Source: Elymus sibiricus
Lineage: Eukaryota > Streptophyta > Magnoliopsida > Poales > Poaceae
Assembly (NCBI GenBank): GCA_039707655.1
Contig: CM077676.1
Coordinates: forward strand, 382,547,614-382,611,613
DNA length: 64,000 nt
Reading direction: 5' to 3'
In this document: positions 47,828-58,291 of the stretch, in pieces
Position numbering within the stretch: the stretch's first letter is position 1
Layout: every line of letters begins with the position of its first letter
Translations under genes and position numbers: made by a program
The notes under the pieces: generated by a model
Databases searched by the model: none
What the model saw: only the letters and a program-made list of their open reading frames with translations
What the model was told of the DNA's origin: nothing

Positions 47828-50420
47828 TTTTGAATCACTTGACACATGTGAGCCATGCCTCATGGGCAAGATGACTAAAACGCCGTTCTCTGGAACAATG
47901 GAACGGGCAAGTGACTTATTGGAAATCATACATACTGATGTGTGCGGTCCGATGAGTATTGAAGCGCGCAGTGGTTATCGTTACTTTCTCACCTTCACTG
48001 ATGACTTAAGTAGATATGGGTATATTTACTTAATGAAACACAAGTCTGAAACATTTGAAAAGTTCAAACAATTTCAGAGTGAAGTTGAGAATCATCGTAA
48101 CAAGAAGATTAAATTCCTACGATCTGATCGAGGAGGAGAATATCTGAGTTATGAGTTTGGCAGTCACTTAAGACAGTGTGGAATTGTTTCACAATTGACA
48201 CCGCCTGGAACACCACAGCGTAATGGTGTGTCCGAACGTCATAATCGAACTTTATTGGATATGGTGCGATCTATGATGTCTCTTGCCGATTTGCCACTAT
48301 CGTTTTGGGGTTATGCATTAGAGACAGCTGCATTCACTTTAAATAGGGCACCATCGAAATCCGTTGAGACGACGCCATATGAACTTTGGTTTGGCAAGAA
48401 GCCAAAGCTGTCGTTTCTTAAAGTTTGGGGATGTGATGCTTATGTCAAAAAGCTTCAGCCTGAAAAGCTGGAACCCAAAGCGGAGAAATGCGTCTTCATA
48501 GGATACCCAAAAGAGACAGTTGGGTATACCTTCTACCTCAGATCCGAAGGCAAAGTGTTTGTCGCTAAAAACGGAACATTTCTTGAGAAAGAGTTTCTCT
48601 CGAAAGAATTGAGTGGGAGGAAGATAGAACTTGATGAGGTTGTTGAACCTTTACTTCAACCTGAGAGTAGCGCAGCGCAGAAAATTGTTTCTGTGGAGCC
48701 TACATTAGCTGAAGAGGAAGTTAATGATGATGATCATGAAGCTTTGGATCAAGTTGCTATCGAACCTCGTAGGTCGACAAGGACGCGTACTACTCCTGAG
48801 TGGTACGGCAACCCTATCTTAGAGGTCATGTTGTTAAACAACGATGAACCTACGAGCTATGGAGAAGCGATGATAGGCCCGGATTCCGAGAAGTGGTTAG
48901 AGGCCATGAAATCCGAGATGGGATCCATGTATGAAAACAAAGTATGGACTTTGGAAGTATTATCTGAAGGGCGTAAGGCCATTCAGAACAAATGGATCTT
49001 TAAGAGGAAGACGGACGCGGACGGTAATGTCACCGTCTATAAAGCTCGACTTGTGGCAAAGGGTTTTTCACAAGTTCAAGGAGTTGACTACGATGAGACC
49101 TTCTCACCCGTAGCGATGCTTAAGTCCGTCAGAATCATGTTAGCAATAGCTGCCTTTTTCGATTATGAAATTTGGCAGATGGATGTCAAAACAGCGTTCC
49201 TTAACGGTTACCTTAAGGAAGAGTTGTATATGATGCAGCCAGAAGGTTTTGTCGATCCAGAGAATGCTGATAAAGTTTGCAAACTCCAGCGATCCATTTA
49301 TGGACTGGTGCAAGCATCTCGGAGTTGGAATCTTCGTTTTGATGATGTGATCAAAGCGTTCGAGTTTATACAAGTTTACGGAGAAGCTTGTATTTACAAG
49401 AAAGTGAGTGGGAGCTCTATAGCGTTTCTAATATTATATGTGGATGACATATTGCTGATTGGAAAAAATATAGAAATGCTGGAAAGCGTAAAGGAATATT
49501 TGAACAAGAGTTTTTCAATGAAGGACCTAGGAGAAGCTGCTTTCATATTAGGCATCAAGATCTATAGAGATAGATCAAGACGTTTAATAGGACTTTCACA
49601 AAGCACATACCTTGATAAGATTTTGAAGAAGTTCAAAATGGATCAGTCCAAGAAGGGGTTCTTGCCTGTTTTGCAAGGTGTGAAGTTGAGTAAGACTCAA
49701 TGCCCAGTGACTGCAGAAGATAGAGAAAAGATGAGTGTCATCCCCTATGCTTCGGCCATAGGCTCTATCATGTATGCAATGCTGTGCACAAGACCCGATG
49801 TCAGCCTTGCCATAAGTATGGTCGGAAGGTTTCAAAGTGATCCAGGAATGGAACACTGGACGGCGGTCAAGAATATCCTGAAGTACCTGAAAAGGACTAA
49901 GGACATGTTTCTCGTTTATGGAGGTGATCAAGAGCTCGTCGTAAAGGGTTACGTCGATGCAAGCTTTGACACTGATCCGGATGACTCTAAGTCTCAAACC
50001 GGATACGTATTTATTCTTAATGGGGGTGCGGTTAGCTGGTGCAGTTCCAAGCAAAGCGTGGTAGCTGATTCTACATGCGAAGCGGAGTACATCGCTGCCT
50101 CGGAGGCGGCGAAGGAAGGTGTCTGGATGAAGGAGTTCATGACAGATCTTGGAGTAGTGCCTAGTGCACTTAACCCAATGACTCTGTTTTGTGATAATAC
50201 TGGTGCCATTGCTCTAGCCAAGGAACCAAGATTTCACAAGAGGACCAGACACATAAAGCGACGTTTCAATTCCATCCGCGATTACATCAAGGAGGACGAC
50301 ATAAATATTTGCAAAGTACACACGGATCTAAATGTTGCAGATCCGTTGACTAAACCTCTTCCAAGGGCTAAACATGAACAACACCAGAACTGCATGGGTG
50401 TTCGATTCATTACAATGTAA
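47808..50420 (+). pseudogene. Angela integrase-reverse transcriptase-RNase H ORF
   Basis: This 870-residue frame is open from the deletion point to the normal end. Integrase has D44 (HTDVCGPM), D107 (LRSDRGGEY) and E143 (NGVSERHNRT). Reverse transcriptase has AFLNGYLKEELY and the YVDD active site at 544-547. RNase H has D717 (GYVDAS), E758 (CEAEY) and D796 (FCDN). The C-terminus reads NVADPLTKPLPR. The first ATG is not a natural start: the frame joined gag originally and is now separated by the frame break near 47824. Catalytic residues all look intact. Confidence 0.95.
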
Positions 50421-50470
50421 ATCACATAGTGATGTGAACTAGATTATTGACTCTAGTGCAAGTGGGAGAC

Positions 50471-52332
50471 TGTTGGAAATATGCCCTAGAGGCAATAATA
50501 AATTGGTTATTATTATATTTCCTTGTTCATGATAATCGTTTATTATCCATGCTATAATTGTATTGATTGGAAACTCAAATACATGTGTGGGTACATAGAC
50601 AACACTGTGTCCCTAGTAAGCCTCTAGTTGACTAGCTCGTTGATCAAAGATGGTTAAGGTTTCCTAGCCATTGACATGAGATGTCATTTGATAACGGGAT
50701 CACATCATTAGGAGAATGATGTGATGGACAAGACCCAAACTGTAAACGTAGCATTTGATCGTGTCAGTTTATTGCTATTGTTTTCTGCATGTCAAGTATC
50801 TGTTCCTTTGACCATGAGATCATGCAACTCACTGACACCGGAGGAATACCTTGTGTGTATCAAACGTCGCAACGTAACTGGGTGACTATAAAGGTGCTCT
50901 ACAGGTATCTCCGAGGGTGTCTGTTGGGTTGGCATGGATCAAGACTGGGATTTGTTACTCCGTATGACGGAGAGGTATCTCAGGGCCCACTCGGTAATAC
51001 AACATCACATTGAGCCTTGCAAGCAAAGTGACTAAAGAGTTAGCCACAGGATCTTGTATTACGGAACGAGTAAAGAGACTTGCCGGTAACGAGATTGAAC
51101 TAGGTATAGTGATACTGACGATCGAATCTCGGGCAAGTAACATACCGAAGAACAAAGGGAACAGCATACGGGATTAACTGAATCCTTGACATAGAGGTTC
51201 GACCGATAAAGATCTTCGTAGAATATGTAGGAGCCAATATGGGCATCCAGGTCCCGCTATTGGTTATTGGCCGTAGAGGTGTCTCGGTCATGTCTACATA
51301 GTTCTCGAACCCGCAGGGTCTACACACTTAACGTTTGGTGACGATTAGTATAATTGAGTTATTATGTTGGTGACCGAAAGTTGTTCGGAGTCTCGGATAA
51401 GATCCCGGACATGACGAGGATCTCCGGAATAGTCCGGAGGTAAAGATTGATATATGTGATAATAGTGTTTTGATCTCTGGAAGGGTTCCGGAGTTCACCG
51501 GAATGGGTTCCGGATGTTTACCGAAGTGTTCGGGTGCAGCAACACTTTATATGAGCCAAAGGGATAAAGCCCACAAGGTATTGGAAAGTGCAAAAGTAGT
51601 TTTGCTGCCGCGTAAGCGGTACTACCGCTTGGTGAAGCGGTACTACCGCCCGAGCGGTACTACCGCTTGTGTGAAGCGGTACTACCGCCCAAGCGGTACT
51701 ACCGCTTGTGTGAAGCGGTACTACCGCTTGTGCGCGGCTGTGCACGGTTCGGCAGGGATCCGAGTTGGACTCTTTCCCTGCGGGCCAAACCGACCTTGTG
51801 CGGGCAAAACCGACCCGGAGGAGGCTTTTACTCCAAGTTTAGACCCCAAGGCTCAACATATAAATAGAGGGGCAGGGCTAGCACACGGGACACATCAGGA
51901 TTTCCCAAGCCGTGTGCCGGCAACCCTAACCCTCTAGTTCCTCCGTCATAATCTCCGTAGTGCTTGGCGAAGCCCTGCAGAGATTGTTCCTCACCACCAT
52001 CACCACGCCGTCGTGCTGCTGGAACTCAACCACTACTTCATCATCGCTCGCTGGATCGAGGAGGTGAAGGCGTCATCAAGCCGTACGTGTGTTGAACGCG
52101 GAGGTGCCGTCCGTTCGGCACTAGATCGGAAGGATCGTGATTGGATCGCGGGACGCTCGGCGATTTGGATCGCGAAGACGTTCGACTACATCAACCGCGT
52201 TTATTAACGCTTCCGCTTAGCGATCTACAAGGGTATGTAGATTCACTCTCCCTCTCGTAGATGCTCATCACCATGGATAGATCTTATGTGTGCGTAGGAA
52301 AATTTTTGTTTCCCATGCAACGTTCCCCAACA
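50471..52332 (+). repeat. 3' LTR of the plus-strand Angela
   Basis: 1862 bp, preceded by the purine-rich tract AAGTGGGAGAC. TATA box at 51858-51867; palindrome array at 51614-51729. Confidence 0.97.
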
Positions 52333-52337
52333 GAATT

Positions 52338-52647
52338 ATCGCACTCGAGTGTCCATCATTACCCGTCTATGTAACTTTGACCTCATCACCCACGGGTAAA
52401 CTTAGCGCCTCTTTGAGCCCATGCGTGGTCAATGAAACGCGTGTGGGGTGCTCAACAGCTCAAGCGTGCACTAGAATCCTCCGCTAGGAACGCGGTGACA
52501 AGACGTGATGATTACAGGCCGTCCGGCCCCCGTTTATTACAGTGGCCATTTAACCGTTGTGTCTCTTCAACCTTTCGATCGCGCCTCAGTATTGCAAGAA
52601 GCACACCCACGACGACAAATACAGAGACGGTATCCTGCGCGGCTCCA
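52338..52647 (+). other. Upstream region of the exonuclease-like gene
   Basis: CACTA B sequence between the Angela duplication and the ATG at 52648. The frame of the downstream ORF is open back to 52432 but the first good start context (CCAATGG) is at 52648. No clear TATA box; the neighbouring Angela LTR now lies about 315 bp upstream. Confidence 0.4.
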
Positions 52648-53370
52648 ATGGCGGTCCCAGCGGCTGCCGACGACGAGCGGCAGTTCACCATGCATGCCAT
52701 AGTGGACACCCATAGAAGGTCCACGGAGCTCTCGGTGGTGTACACCAATAACCCGATCTGGGTGGAGAACTCCATCCACACTATGGAGTTGCTGCTTGCT
52801 GTGGAGAAGTACAAGGTGGTCGGGTTCGACCTCGAGTACACCCGTGCTCGTGCCGGGTCTCGTCACAAGGTCGCCATCACCCAGATGTGCGTGCACAATC
52901 ACGTCCTCGTCTACCACTACTGCCTGGCCACAAGGCCTTGTCAGCGTTTCGCCAGGTTTGTCAACAGCCCCCACTACGTGTTCGCTACGGTGGACATCAC
53001 CAACGATGTAAAGTTGCTCAAGAATTTGGGCATCGCCTGCCAGAATCTTGTCGACATCCAGGGCCAATACAAGATCTGGGGCAGCAAGAAGCATGAGAAG
53101 GACTCACTGGTTCACCTCGCTAAGGCCATCATCGACCCCTACTACAGAGACATCAAGGATTCCTGCAACAAGGACAAGTGTGCCTGGCACTCGGCTTGGA
53201 TGGAGAAATTCGAAGAAGCTCACGTCGTGTACGCAGCCAAGGAGGCATACACGAGCTACGAGATGTACAGGCGGATCGTTGACATGAGGAAGTGCCTCCT
53301 TCTTCCCCAAAACGGCCAGGGATCCAGCCGGAAGCAGAGCAATGGCAAGCGTCGTCACAACAAGAAGTAG
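52648..53370 (+). CDS. 3'-5' exonuclease-like protein (DnaQ/WRN-type fold), CACTA B cargo
   Basis: An intact 240-residue ORF without introns. It has the layout of plant WRN-exo-like 3'-5' exonucleases, which remove nucleotides from nucleic-acid 3' ends with two metal ions. Exo I is VVGFDLEYT (D61, E63). Exo II is FATVDITNDVKLL (D120). Exo III is VVYAAKEAYTSYEMY, where Y195 is kept but the usual acidic Asp is E199. The C-terminus is basic (SNGKRRHNKK), a possible nuclear signal. The ATG at 52648 lies in CCAATGG. It is the only cargo ORF without visible breaks. Whether it is active or expressed is unknown. Confidence 0.7.
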   Translation: MAVPAAADDERQFTMHAIVDTHRRSTELSVVYTNNPIWVENSIHTMELLLAVEKYKVVGFDLEYTRARAGSRHKVAITQMCVHNHVLVYHYCLATRPCQRFARFVNSPHYVFATVDITNDVKLLKNLGIACQNLVDIQGQYKIWGSKKHEKDSLVHLAKAIIDPYYRDIKDSCNKDKCAWHSAWMEKFEEAHVVYAAKEAYTSYEMYRRIVDMRKCLLLPQNGQGSSRKQSNGKRRHNKK

Positions 53371-54209
53371 ATGATCGTTTCTCTTAGTTTAGTGTGCATG
53401 TAATTGTTTACTTTGGTGTGTGTAGTCACTTATGTAATTGGATGTTTTATTTGGTTATGCAACAATGTTCTTATAAGTATATATGTTGTTGTTGTGTAGA
53501 CAGAGCATAGATGTTGTGCGGACAGAGCAAATCACATCGGCCGCGGGCTAAACTAGGGAACCCGTCGGTGATGATTTCATCAATCGCTGACAATTGTATA
53601 CCAACAAGCGTTTGCCCACAACACACACGGGTTATTAGCAGGAATCGTCTGTGTTGTTATCGGTCTTCCCACACATTTCGGATTACTGACCTGTTTGCTG
53701 CGTATCACACACATCTTGTTAAGTTGAACCGTTTCTGTTGTGTTGGGTAATCGCAAACAGTTCATCCGAGTGAACTGCATGCTGTATATCGCACACACCT
53801 TGATCTGCCTGACCATTTTTGTTGTGTTGGGTAATCACAAATAGTTCATCCGAGTGAACTGTATGCCGTGTATCGCACACACCTCGAACTGGCTGCCCGT
53901 TTCTGTTGTGTTGGGTAATCACAAACAGTTCATCCGAGTGAACTGTATGCCGTGTATCGCACACACCACGAACTGGCTGACTATGTTTGTTGTTCTGGCT
54001 TATCGCAAACAGTTCGTATGGATCAACTGTATTCCACGTATCACACACGCGTCTCTAATCTGAATCGTTTTTTATGTCTCCGGCATTGCAAACAGTTCGT
54101 CTTATTTGGGATGGTTTTTTACGACACCGTTTACGATTCATGCATCGCACACAGTTTGGTCGCGGGGTCTCTAATTCATGTGTCGCGTTAGCGGTCGCCT
54201 GCAGTAGTG
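53371..54209 (+). repeat. Right subterminal region of CACTA B with 84-bp tandem repeats
   Basis: From about 53441 to the terminus the sequence is shared with the right end of CACTA A (57249-57936). It contains units of about 84 bp with TGTTGTGTTGGGTAATC, CAAACAGTTCATCCGAGTG and GTATCGCACACACC (starts near 53736, 53820, 53904 and a variant near 53988). The end is GCGGTCGCCTGCAGTAGTG at 54209. Protein-like frames on the minus strand are products of the repeat. Confidence 0.85.
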
Positions 54210-54212
54210 TGG

Positions 54213-55090
54213 GCGCCGTGGCTCGGCCGTAAACATTGAGAAACTTGGTTTAAAAAATCATGTAAATCCAAAACTCGCCTAAAAATCATGAAACTTGGCA
54301 TGGTATCATGACATGGCACCAACATGTTGTGCTAAAATATTGGCCGATTTGGGACAAGTTTTGGTATAAACTTCTCACAAACCGGAGCTTCTCTCAAGAA
54401 GCATCGAGGTTCCGAGAGGGAACGTGTCACCTCTGTGTGCGAAACGACATACGCTGCCTCTTCCCGCGTTGATTTATTTTACAGAGGCAACATGCAACTA
54501 TAGGAGTGTCGTGTTACAATTTGGAATTATTTAGGGTTCGTTTGGCCTTTTTTATACATTAACTGAGTTTCTAGGCATTTAATGTGCATAATTCAAATTT
54601 GAACTACATGCACATGCCACAGTGCACCAGAACGGGTTGAAAAATCATATATGTGTCATTGGGTGAATGTTTAGGTCCCATGCAATAAGTGGGAATGAAT
54701 TTCAAACATCTGGGCGTCGTGGCTCAGCCGTAAACATTGAGAAATTTGGTTTAAAAATTCATGTAAATCCAAAACTCGCCTGAAAATCATGAAACTTGGC
54801 ATGGTGTCATGACATGGCACCAACATGATGTGGTAACAAAATTGGCCGGTTTGGGACAAGTTTTGGTATAAACTTCTCACCAACCGGAGCTCCTCTCAAG
54901 AAGCATCATGGTTCTGAGAGGGAACGTGTCACCTCTGTGTGTGAAACGACATACGCTGCCTCTTCCCACCTTGATTTATTTTACAGAGGCAACATGCAAC
55001 TATAGGACTTTCGTGCTCAAATATGAAATTATTCAGCATTCGTTTTGCCTTCCTTATACACTATTTGAGTTTTCTAGGCATTTTGGAACA
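54213..55090 (+). repeat. 503-bp tandem repeat of CACTA A, right part
   Basis: It continues the unit cut at 6810. GGGCG(C/T)CGTGGCTC(G/A)GCC occurs at 54211 and 54714, and ATGCAACTATAGGA at 54492 and 54994, so the period is 502-503 bp. Confidence 0.85.
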
Positions 55091-55411
55091 AATAGTTGCC
55101 ACGTTATTATCGCAAACGCTTGTATTATTCTAACCGTGGGCGTTCCACTAACCATTTTCTACCGCAGGCACCTATTTGATTAGACGGGACGCGTGCGAGC
55201 TGTCCGCCGTGCAGGCTCAACGGGACGCGTGCGAGCAGTTCGCCACGCAGGCTCACCGGGAAGCGAGCCCTTTGACCTGCCAGCGAGCAAAATTTATTGA
55301 TGGTTTTGGTTTTGGCCACCTCGGGAAGGTACGTAGAACAGTTTTCAGTGCTCCTCCTACTCCTCCGTTCTTATCTACAAGCACCACCGCCGAGGATCGC
55401 CGCCTGCTGCG
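55091..55411 (+). other. Upstream region of the F-box pseudogene in CACTA A
   Basis: It contains GACGGGACGCGTGCGAGC-type words repeated two to three times (55185-55260), as before the zf-XS-like gene in B, and a 5' UTR-like CTCCTCCTACTCCTCC stretch. The latter aligns with the region that acts as splice acceptor upstream of exon 4 in the B copy. Confidence 0.5.
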
Positions 55412-57155
55412 ATGGAGGACAAACCGGCCAACAAGTGGGGGTGGGTCAAGCCAGAACCACAAGAGCCTCCGGTGAGCGTGGACTTCATCAGCAGCCTCCC
55501 CGACGAGATGTTGGTAACCATCATATCCCTCATCCCTATTAAATCTGGCGTGCGGACCACTGTCCTCTCCCAGCGGTGGCGCCCCCTCTCGCACTCCACC
55601 CCTTGGAGCTCATTGAGGATGACGAACTCTGCAGCGGGGAGTGCAAACGCTTGGACGCATTGTCCCACATCCTCGCCACGCTCCCTGGGCCGGTCAGACG
55701 CCTTGCCATCGGCAAGTTTCGTGCCAACTGCAAGGCCGAATGCAAGTTTCACGAGTGGCTCCTATCCCCCGCCCTAGATTGGCTCGAGGAGCTCAGCTTT
55801 CATGCCGGATATCCACGCTCACTGCCGCCGTGCACTCTCTGCCTCGCGCCCACGTTGCACCGCGCGACGTTCAGGCAGTGCTTTTCCCCCTAGATTAATG
55901 CCGTGCCCACTCTTCATCTCCTTAAACTGAAGGATCTCGAGCTCATTGGCATCAGCATCTCAAAGGAGGATTTGGAGCACCTGCTCGGCGGCTGTACAGC
56001 GCTCGAGTACCTTCGTCTTCAGGTGATGGATGGGTTCAGTAGCCTCCACATCGCCTCGACGAATGCCCGTACGATTTATGTGCATTGTTGGTGCCGCAAC
56101 AAGCTGTCATTTGAGGTGTTTCACGATATGGTCATTGAGAATGCGCCTTTCCTTGAGAGATTGTTTGTACTTGATAAAGAAGGTCCAACAAGAATCAGGG
56201 TCATTAATGCACCAAAATTGATAGTGTTGGGCTATTCGTGTGCTGAATTCTCCGAACTTGTTTCTGGATCATTATCCGTTCAGGTACAACAGTCTTCTTC
56301 TCCTTCTTCTTATTGGACATCACATTTTATGTAATTTTCGTTTATCTATGTTCGACTGTCATTCAGAAAATGATCCCCACAAGCTTGACCCCATCTCTGC
56401 GCACAGTGAAGATCTTGGCACTACAATCTGTCGGGCCCGATCTGGATGAAGTTGTTAGATTCCTTAGATGCTTTCCGTGCATGGAGAAGATATACATCGA
56501 GGTGAGGCTCCTTTCCTGTTAATTGTTAACCACAACGGAGTTCAATTTGTTGTTACTTTTACCCATGATTACAATGACAAATCTAGTATGATTTCTAAAG
56601 GAAATTTGGAGGATTTCAATACATATTTTTTTGAGATGTTAATCATGAACAATTGAAGATGGCATATCAATCTATTCGTGTATTTTAGAAATCGTCCAAA
56701 TCAAAGAGGCCCGAAGTGTTTAAAACTGCAGTTAGGCACTAATATGTTGTCTACATTTGCAGATAAAAGCAGCCCCGAAAGTGGAAACTGTGGCGCAATA
56801 TAACAATCCCATTGAATGCCTTGATCTTCATCTCACAGAAATTACTTTGAACCACTACCGAGGCACCACACCAGAGATTAAATTCGCCAGGTTCTTTGTT
56901 CAGAGAGCAAGTGTGCTCAAGGTAATGAGGTTTGCCCTATATTTGGTGCGCGGAAGTGAATGGTTTGTTGATCAGTGCAGGCGTCTACAACTAAATGGAA
57001 AAGGCTCTATAGAAGCTGAATTTCAGTTTGGAACTACAAATGACAGATTATTCGGAAGTCACACTATCAAACCGATATATGACTTCTCGGTGACTGATCC
57101 ATTCGCAGAAATAGTGCATGGCTCAGATTCTGAAGAAGATGAATTTGATTTGTAA
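55412..57155 (+). pseudogene. F-box/LRR/FBD gene copy of CACTA A, frameshift and stop
   Basis: Exons 55412-56283, 56367-56501 and 56763-57155 match exons 4-6 of the gene at 39951-42904, with identical intron positions and a 135-nt middle exon in both. It starts with ATG (MEDKPANK) and has the F-box ([20 protein letters not shown] ... LSQRWRPL). A single base is missing near 55602 (exon length 872 against 873 in B), and TAG at 55891 interrupts the restored frame. The last exon is intact to SDSEEDEFDL. No B3 exons precede it. F-box proteins select targets for SCF ubiquitin ligases. Confidence 0.75.
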
Positions 57156-57936
57156 GAACAGTTTGGACCTTGTAATCTTTGAATTTGGGCCTTGTAATGC
57201 TAGAATTTGAACCTTGCAATTTTTTTGGTATTTGTGATATAACGTAATTGGATGTTTAATTTGGTTATGCAATCATGTCCTTATAAGTATATATGTTGTT
57301 GTTTTATAGACAGAGCATAGATGTTGTGCAGACAGAGCAAATCACATTGCCCATGGGCTAAACTAGGGAACCCGTCGGTGATGATTTCATCAATCGCTAA
57401 CAATTGTTTACCAGCAAGCATTTGCCCACAACACACACGGGCTATTAGTAGGAATCGTTTGTGTTGTTATCGGTCTTCCCACACATTTCTGATTACTGGC
57501 CTGTTTGCCGCGTATCGCACACATCTTGTTAAGTTGAACCGTTTCTGTTGTGTTGGGTAATCACAAATAGTTCATCTGAGTGAACCGTATCCCATGTATC
57601 GCACACACCTTGATTTGTCTGACCGTTTCTATTGTGTTGCGTAATCACAAACAGTTCATCCGAGTGAACTGTATGCCGTGTATCGCACACACCTCGAACT
57701 GGCTGATCATGTTTGTTGTTCTGTCTTATCGCAAACAGTTTGTATGGATCAACTGTATGCCACGTATCGCACATGTGTCACTAATCTGAATCGTGCTTGA
57801 TGTCTCCGGCATCACAAACACTTCGTCTTGTTGGCGACAATTTTATTATGACGCCATTTGCGATTCATGCATCGCACACAGTTTGGTTGCGGGGTCTTTG
57901 ATTCATGTGTCGCATTAGCGGTCGCCTGCAGTAGTG
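57156..57936 (+). repeat. Right subterminal region of CACTA A
   Basis: It is near-identical in order to 53371-54209. It has one 84-bp unit fewer (starts near 57546, 57630 and the variant near 57714). The terminus GCGGTCGCCTGCAGTAGTG ends at 57936, followed by the duplication aat. Confidence 0.85.
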
Positions 57937-57939
57937 AAT

Positions 57940-58243
57940 GATGAGAGTGTGCGTTGGCCGAAACATCTTGCCTCAGTACGAGGGGACGTGTTGCATGTTA
58001 TATGGTAGGGGCGCATGACAAGTCGTTGGAGAGAATTCAGGAGTACAACTTGAGGAGGAAGAATAGAGGTACAACTTGAGGAGGAAGAATAGAGGTACAA
58101 CTTGAGGAGGAAGAATAGAGGAGATAAGGCTAGCTAGTTACAACCAAAAGCAAGATATAGCTATGCACCTAAACTACCTCTAAACTACCATGTAGATCTC
58201 CTGTCACGTTACAACTAATATGTGTGCGCATATGTGTTTGACA
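57940..58243 (-). mobile_element. Copia LTR (partial) of the minus-strand fragment
   Basis: On the minus strand the LTR starts TGTCAAACACATATG directly after the purine-rich AAGGGAGGG tract. Its far end is not clear; it may be cut by the CACTA A insertion. It contains a 26-bp tandem repeat, three units of ACAACTTGAGGAGGAAGAAT (starts 58045, 58071, 58097). Confidence 0.55.
58043..58119. repeat. 26-bp tandem repeat, three units
   Basis: ACAACTTGAGGAGGAAGAAT recurs exactly every 26 bp, inside the copia LTR. Confidence 0.95.
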
Positions 58244-58291
58244 CCCTCCCTTAATCACAACTTCATCAAGTTGAGATTATGTTTGAAGTCT

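Larger units (their letters stand above)
43304..52332 (+). mobile_element. Angela-type Ty1/copia retrotransposon, plus strand, young
   Basis: The LTRs are 43304-45165 and 50471-52332, both 1862 bp, with the duplication gaatt at 43299-43303 and 52333-52337. I noticed only two differences between the LTRs (C/T near 43351/50518 and C/T near 43950/51117), so insertion is recent. The reading frame is complete from gag to RNase H except for a deletion near 47824. It separates the F-box gene from the exonuclease-like gene of CACTA B. Confidence 0.97.
6811..54209 (+). mobile_element. CACTA transposon B (inner, non-autonomous, gene-carrying)
   Basis: The left end reads CACTGGTACAGCGAGCTGCT and the complement of the right end CACTACTGCAGGCGACCGCT. 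The duplication tgg occurs at 6808-6810 and 54210-54212, and removing the element makes the interrupted 503-bp repeat of A continuous. After subtracting later insertions about 15 kb belongs to B. It carries a minus-strand B3-like gene, a zf-XS-like pseudogene, a B3-F-box-FBD gene and a 3'-5' exonuclease-like ORF. No transposase frame was seen, so it would need one in trans. Confidence 0.85.
4257..57936 (+). mobile_element. CACTA transposon A (outer, non-autonomous, gene-carrying)
   Basis: The left end reads CACTGGCGCAGAGACG and the complement of the right end reads CACTACTGCAGGCGACCG, imperfect inverted ends starting CACT as in the CACTA (En/Spm) superfamily. The 3-bp duplication aat is present at 4254-4256 and 57937-57939. 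A's own sequence is 4257-6810 plus 54210-57936, about 6.3 kb; the rest is CACTA B and its insertions. It holds a B3-like exon near the left end, 503-bp tandem repeats, an F-box/FBD pseudogene and subterminal repeats. I found no transposase (TnpD-like) frame. Confidence 0.85.

Noticed and set aside
53719..54048. 109-residue minus-strand frame with regular repeats, and its counterpart at 57529-57774
   Set aside because: It is the translation of the 84-bp CACTA subterminal repeat; the period is a multiple of three, so frames stay open by chance.
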